From Blasia pusilla (Eukaryota; Marchantiophyta; Marchantiopsida; Blasiales), in NCBI GenBank assembly GCA_050084515.1, contig CM114272.1, forward strand, positions 23,746,001 to 23,810,000: DNA of 64,000 bases, given 5' to 3'. This document shows positions 59,471 to 64,000 of the stretch, one piece after another (the first letter of the stretch is position 1; the number at the start of each line of letters is the position of its first letter). A program made the translations under genes and the position numbers. A model generated the notes under the pieces. It saw only the letters and a list, made by a program, of their open reading frames with translations. It did not search any database and was not told where the DNA came from.

Positions 59471-60266
59471 AATTCATGGTAATTAAAACTTAATGGATTA
59501 CCAACCTTATCTTCTAATTCTATATTCTAATTTCTATTCTACATTCTACGTTGAAGTTTCCACTAGGCTTAGGTTCATCACACATGATCATTCCCATAAA
59601 TTTTCATCCAACAATAAATTCTAGATTTAGAACTTCAATGTGAAGTAGTTGGTTTGGTCCAATTTCTATCTCATTATAAAAAGATCTTCCAAAATATAAT
59701 GCAGAGGTTTAAGTGAGGATATCATTGTTATCAACCATTCCACAGAGTTTAGTATCACATAAAGTTGTTGAAACTTTGGAAGTGAAAATGAAATATCATG
59801 CTAAGGTTATAAAGGTTGTCCATATCTCTTTCTTTCAAAAGCAAAAAAATCTTACACGGCCAAAGAATATAAGGTGACAAAAGGTTAGTGTTATCTTTGG
59901 GGTTGTGTAAGTCATGGGTGAATTCGTAGAAGACGATGGTTTGGATATATTTGATAACATACCTACCACGAATGTGGATTGAGATCTTTGGCCTTCAAAG
60001 GCATAGGATGGTCTTAATGCTTTTCTTCAGGAGCAATTCTATTCTTTCAAAGTGGCTTAAATAACAAGAAGAAAGATACTACTATTTGCAATTTGTGTCA
60101 AGGCTAATTCACCTATAATCTTCTTGGTTATGTCAACATCCAAATGGAAAGTCCCTTTGGATCAAAAAAAATAGAAACAAATCAAGACATTTAGATTCGC
60201 AAATACTTGAGTTCTTCTTATCCGATGTAGTTGCAATTGAAGACCTTGGTTGATACATGGATGGCA
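59471..60266. other. AT-rich DNA, no gene recognised
   Basis: Short frames only. Probably further decayed retroelement sequence. Confidence 0.5.
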
Positions 60267-60271
60267 ATAAA

Positions 60272-61259
60272 TGTCGCGCCCCTACTCTCCTTGAACGTCA
60301 ATCTTTAGTGTTGCGGAAGCGTGCGTTCAGTAGGTCATGAACTCATCGCCGATCTGCACCCAAACACGCACTCTCGTTGGTCGGGTTTGGCCAACCGGCG
60401 TTCCAACCCACCGAGTCCTAAACTCGGCGTCTCATCAAGCTCCACCTTCCTTAGTTCCTAGCTCCCAACACATGGCAAGTCCTTCAAGACTTGGAACAGA
60501 CTTCTGGTTAGTCCAGGGATCTGAAATGGCACTTGCACGCCTAGTGATCCCAACTGTTCAACGGTCCTCGTGTGAGTTCCGAACCGAGACCCAAGTAATT
60601 GAGTCGCGGCGTGAAATCCAAGAGGGATGTCTAAAATCGCCTCAATGGACTTGGTGCAGGTTTTCCAACCCAACGCCCAAACTCGCGTTCCGTTCCATGC
60701 CCTTGAGCGCGCCGGCGCCCAAAAGGGGTTTGGGTTCCAAACACTCTCGGAGACCTTCCCCTTACTAGTACTTCTGGGGTTCTCCAATAACCTCTCCCCT
60801 TTGGGAAAAGAGGTTCGGGCCCTTCATTGTGGCCCTCAACCGACTCCACTTTCAATCGTTTTCGGGTCGTATCTCGGCGGATGCTTATGCGTTTGCAGCG
60901 ATCTTTGGTGTGTTTGAACCGACTCTTCATAAGCTTTCCAACGCACTCTTATTTGCTCCAAACGCATCTTGGAGCTAAAAGTTATGGCCATAAATACAGT
61001 CGGAAACTCTCAAACGCAAGTGGCGTTCCAAATCCGGATCTTTCCTTTGGCAACCTAGACTCGACTTCTTTCAAGTCTCATTCCGCGTTTGGTCCAGGTT
61101 TCTGAGTCGCGACCATCACATCTGAAACGCGACTTCTCGCTCGCGTCTCGTCTCTTGTCTCCTCTTTGAGACAACTCCAACACGCAAACCATCTTAGCGT
61201 GAGCCCGCTAATGTTCCGATGTTCCGCTTGGCACTTGTTTGGTCATGAGGTTCGCGACA
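60272..61259. mobile_element. solo LTR, 988 bp, ATAAA target duplication
   Basis: Begins TGTCGCGCCCC and ends TTCGCGACA, so it has TGTCGCG/CGCGACA short inverted ends. ATAAA lies directly outside both ends (60267-60271 and 61260-61264). It is GC-richer than its flanks and non-coding, so the frames inside are chance. Structure and termini suggest a Gypsy-type LTR left by LTR-LTR recombination. No internal sequence or second LTR is present. Confidence 0.93.
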
Positions 61260-61689
61260 ATAAAGGTGAGAGGACAAATGTTTTGTGTATTGAAAGGCGA
61301 ATGAGCGAAAGAATGAAGAAATAAGCCCAACCCATAGATCTACCAATTCCATATGCAACGCTTCAGTGAGACTAGACATTAATCCTATCATTGATTGCAA
61401 ATCTCTTAGTATGTCGTCGGCAAGTCTTATAAGCAACGATTCGGTTACCACAACTACTATATTATCATCGCTCAATACAACAAGAAACTTAATGTTAGAG
61501 AAAGAGATTATGGATTCTAATTTGATTTTGGGAAGGGGAACATTAGCTTTATTATGGTAAAATCAAAATCATGAGGATATCCATTGAAAGTTTGCGCTTG
61601 CTTTTCTAACATCTACATGCGCTTGCCTTTCTAGTATCTAGATGGTCATTCAACTATACAAATAATCCCCATTTCCAAGAGGCTTTAAG

Positions 61690-62405
61690 GATGGTTACTA
61701 GATTGTGGTTGCATACCTTGAACCCAATCTAGTTTGGATGCAACATAAGGATCTACCTTGGTGCAAGGTCCATGTTGAAACAAATATAAAAAGGATGATA
61801 GAATTAAGAAAGAAGAACAAGTATACAATTTCTAGCAACGGTTGGACCGACTGCAAAAGAAGCCCTCTTGTGGATATTTTGGTAATATTCATGGGAGTTT
61901 CATTAAGGCTACTGATGCCTCAAGCGTGATAAAGAGTACAAGGTAGATTGTGGGAATCACTCTTGGGCATATAAAAAAAATGGACCCAAAGAAGTTTATT
62001 CAATTTATCACAAATAATGCAATAGTTTGTAACTTTGCAGGTTCTTTTATTACCGAAGCTCATCCTCATACTTTATGGGATATTTGTATTGCTCTTGGAT
62101 TGGATTTGGTTTATAAATATTGGGAGCGAAGAAAATTTTTTATAACCATAATTTCTCAATGTCCTAATATGGTTAAATTAATCAACAATCATCATTTAAC
62201 CCATTTTATGTTTTTGAACTTATTCTCTGACGGATTGATGTCGTATCTACTTGTGAAGCTAAGATTTGCTACTATTTGCATATGTTTTGATCCAAATTTT
62301 CAGCTTTAATTCTGCTTAAAACATATGGTGATTAGTAAGAAATTTGAGGATTTCACCACTTGTGCAAATGGAGAAAAAAGGTATCTCACCAAACTTGGCG
62401 AAGTG
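61690..62405 (+). pseudogene. hAT-type transposase relic (DUF659 region)
   Basis: The plus strand reads KYTISSNGWTDCKRSPLVDI (61800-61875), the block that opens DUF659 in plant hAT transposase relatives, which move DNA elements by cut and paste. A frameshift and changed stretch (IFMGVSLRLLMPQA) follow. Then ILGHIKKMDPKKFIQFITNN-type sequence from 61950, HPHTLWDICIALGLDLV, and a loose tail with NHHLTHFMFLNLFS and LRFATICICFDPNFQL. No BED zinc finger or C-terminal dimerisation domain was found in the window. Broken and inactive. Confidence 0.75.
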
Positions 62406-62877
62406 TAATTCATAGCTTCATTTTTTTTTGTCTACGTCTGAGCCTAATGTCATCTGCATGCACCTATAGTCGTATAAATTTTATACAAGTTCATGCGGAT
62501 TATCATTCATCTCCCCAAAAATCTCTTCCACTTGATGAATATACAACCTAAAAATATAGGTGAGAACGGGTAGTCTAATTAATGTCCATATAGATATAAA
62601 AATCTCTATATTGACACCATGAATGAGTGGACCTCTATATATAGTAGAACTAATGTACTAAATTCTAAAGGATCATGAACTTGAGCTTTTCTCTTACTCC
62701 AAAGAAGATTTGGATTTGTCCATTTAGACTCTCTCTCTCTCTCTCTCTCACAAGTATGAGAAAGATTAGGTGGAATCAAAAAGATCGAGCAACAATGAAG
62801 AGAGGCGCATCTTAGGGTGGCAAAAAGAATAATGAGATAGCGGGCCCTAACCATTGAAGCTCTACGAGCCATACTAA

Positions 62878-63092
62878 TCTATACTATTATGGGAGAGTGC
62901 CTTCTTGATTCACAAATACATCTATGCTTGACAAGTGGCAACAGGGCAGCAAGAAAATCTTTCACATGCTACGAGCAATTAAAAAAAAGAATTTATGTGC
63001 AGTATCATTAATCTTTTTCCTTCACGGGCTATACACTAGCTCTTCAAACCCTTTTTTTAATTTCCCGTGCATTGCACGAGCACCTTACTAGT
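62878..63092 (+). mobile_element. non-autonomous Helitron, 215 bp
   Basis: Starts TCTATACTATTATGGGAGAG after an A, as Helitrons do, and ends with a hairpin (CGTGCATTGCACG, 63066-63078) followed by CTAGT, a CTRRT end. No coding sequence. The base after CTAGT is A instead of the usual T, so the insertion context is not perfect. Confidence 0.7.
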
Positions 63093-64000
63093 AACTTAAT
63101 AACTACATGTAATATAGAGCGGAAATAACAAGAGCCACAACATACAAGCACAAGATCATGATTAAGCATAACATCACACGTTCAGAGCAACTATATGAAC
63201 ATATGTATTTTTAGTACCATTATTTGATTACATAGACCAATAATTATAGATGATACATAAGCACATTTATCTTTAGAACCAATATTTGAGTACCTGGATT
63301 AATAATAATAAATGATTTTTACACTTGTGTTTGAAAATTAGTGCTTTGTCACATTTAATGAACTTTCAAACTAAGTGACCAAAGATACCTAATGGAAGAT
63401 TTTGGGATTTAGATGATCTTTTTTCCTTATTAAAATCACAAAAAATAAGATCTTTTGTATTAGTTGTTATAGATTTCAATTTCTTGTGAGATCACTTACG
63501 CACGCAATAGAAACATTTGTTAAAAGATAGAAACACATTGCAAGTGTTTGATGCACTTCAAACACGTGCAAATAATGCTTCATTCTATACAAATAATACT
63601 ATGTCACTTGATTTTAAAAAATTGAATGACATAGTATGCATCCCTTTGAGAGAAGATGAATAAAATCATATAAAAACCATATTCTACTTGGAAGATGCAC
63701 TTTTTTACGACTGCTTTTCCGGTTGGCAAGTGTCTGGAGTTTTTTTTCAAAAATACTAGTGATCATCCTAAGTGGGGTCATACAAATTGGTGAATGTTTA
63801 AATGGACGGACAACTAGTATGCACAAATCACAACTAGTATTTCATATAATTATTAACTTCCTACATGCTATTCTAATGATTTCCCACATGCCTATCATAA
63901 ACCCTACTCTAATAATTTCCCACATGCCATTCATAAATCTTGACCAACGGCAAAACACTAATCCATTATTTCATAGCCCCACCATTGAAGTGGAGAGCCT
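63093..64000. other. AT-rich DNA, no gene
   Basis: Nothing coding seen. A ~36-bp imperfect tandem duplication around TCTAAT(G/A)ATTTCCCACATGC lies at about 63872-63945. Confidence 0.55.

Noticed and set aside
60337-60930. ORFs of 143, 109 and 99 codons
   Set aside because: They lie inside the solo LTR on both strands and have no family resemblance.
1-64000. CRISPR arrays, bacterial operons, rRNA genes or organelle insertions
   Set aside because: None seen. Spliced plant genes and plant transposons account for the recognisable sequence.

Overview
The window is plant nuclear DNA. The three genes I can read confidently are plant families: a vacuolar H+-ATPase subunit d, a leucine-rich-repeat receptor-like protein and a B-cell-receptor-associated-31-like ER protein. 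The rest is mostly decayed plant transposons (Copia, Gypsy, LINE, PIF/Harbinger, hAT, Helitron) in AT-rich DNA. Long introns, nested retroelements and a very GC-rich receptor gene in an AT-rich background suggest a land plant with a mid-to-large, repeat-rich genome. A lycophyte, fern or gymnosperm would fit, but I cannot assign the species.

Layout. 1-8.5 kb is a nested transposon graveyard: Helitron helicase relic, Gypsy integrase with a PHD-like finger, two almost identical ~0.5-kb inverted arms, and a PIF/Harbinger transposase with a convergent Myb/SANT-like gene. 8.77-9.67 kb is a large foldback (~385-bp arms) beside one SNF2-helicase exon fragment. 9.7-14.3 kb holds a (GA)n tract and degenerate repeats but no gene I recognise. 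14.3-26.25 kb is the complete VHA-d gene (10 exons, 351 codons). Its eighth intron is 8.1 kb and holds an antisense Copia, a sense LINE and three copies of a ~125-bp repeat. 27.3-34.6 kb is a GC-rich island with the receptor-like protein gene on the minus strand and a short tandem array behind its 3' end. 34.6-43.9 kb is AT-rich and almost gene-free. 43.94-49.24 kb is a full-length Copia element with both LTRs, a TTGAG target duplication and a stop-ridden gag-pol. 49.7-50.3 kb is a GC-rich inverted-repeat element with other copies nearby. 55.67-56.95 kb is the BAP31-like gene (minus strand). 57.7-64 kb holds Helitron-like ends, a Copia gag scrap, a clean solo LTR (ATAAA duplication) and a hAT transposase relic.

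Function. The host genes have no evident shared pathway: a tonoplast/endomembrane proton pump rotor subunit, a probable plasma-membrane receptor without kinase, and an ER membrane cargo/chaperone factor. They share one feature: each has a long sense-strand GA dinucleotide tract within about 20-220 bp upstream of its start codon. I did not find a convincing new multi-gene system. The best leads are the PHD-fused Gypsy element, the young inverted arms around old Gypsy DNA, the hairpin beside a captured SNF2 exon, and the internally duplicated receptor.
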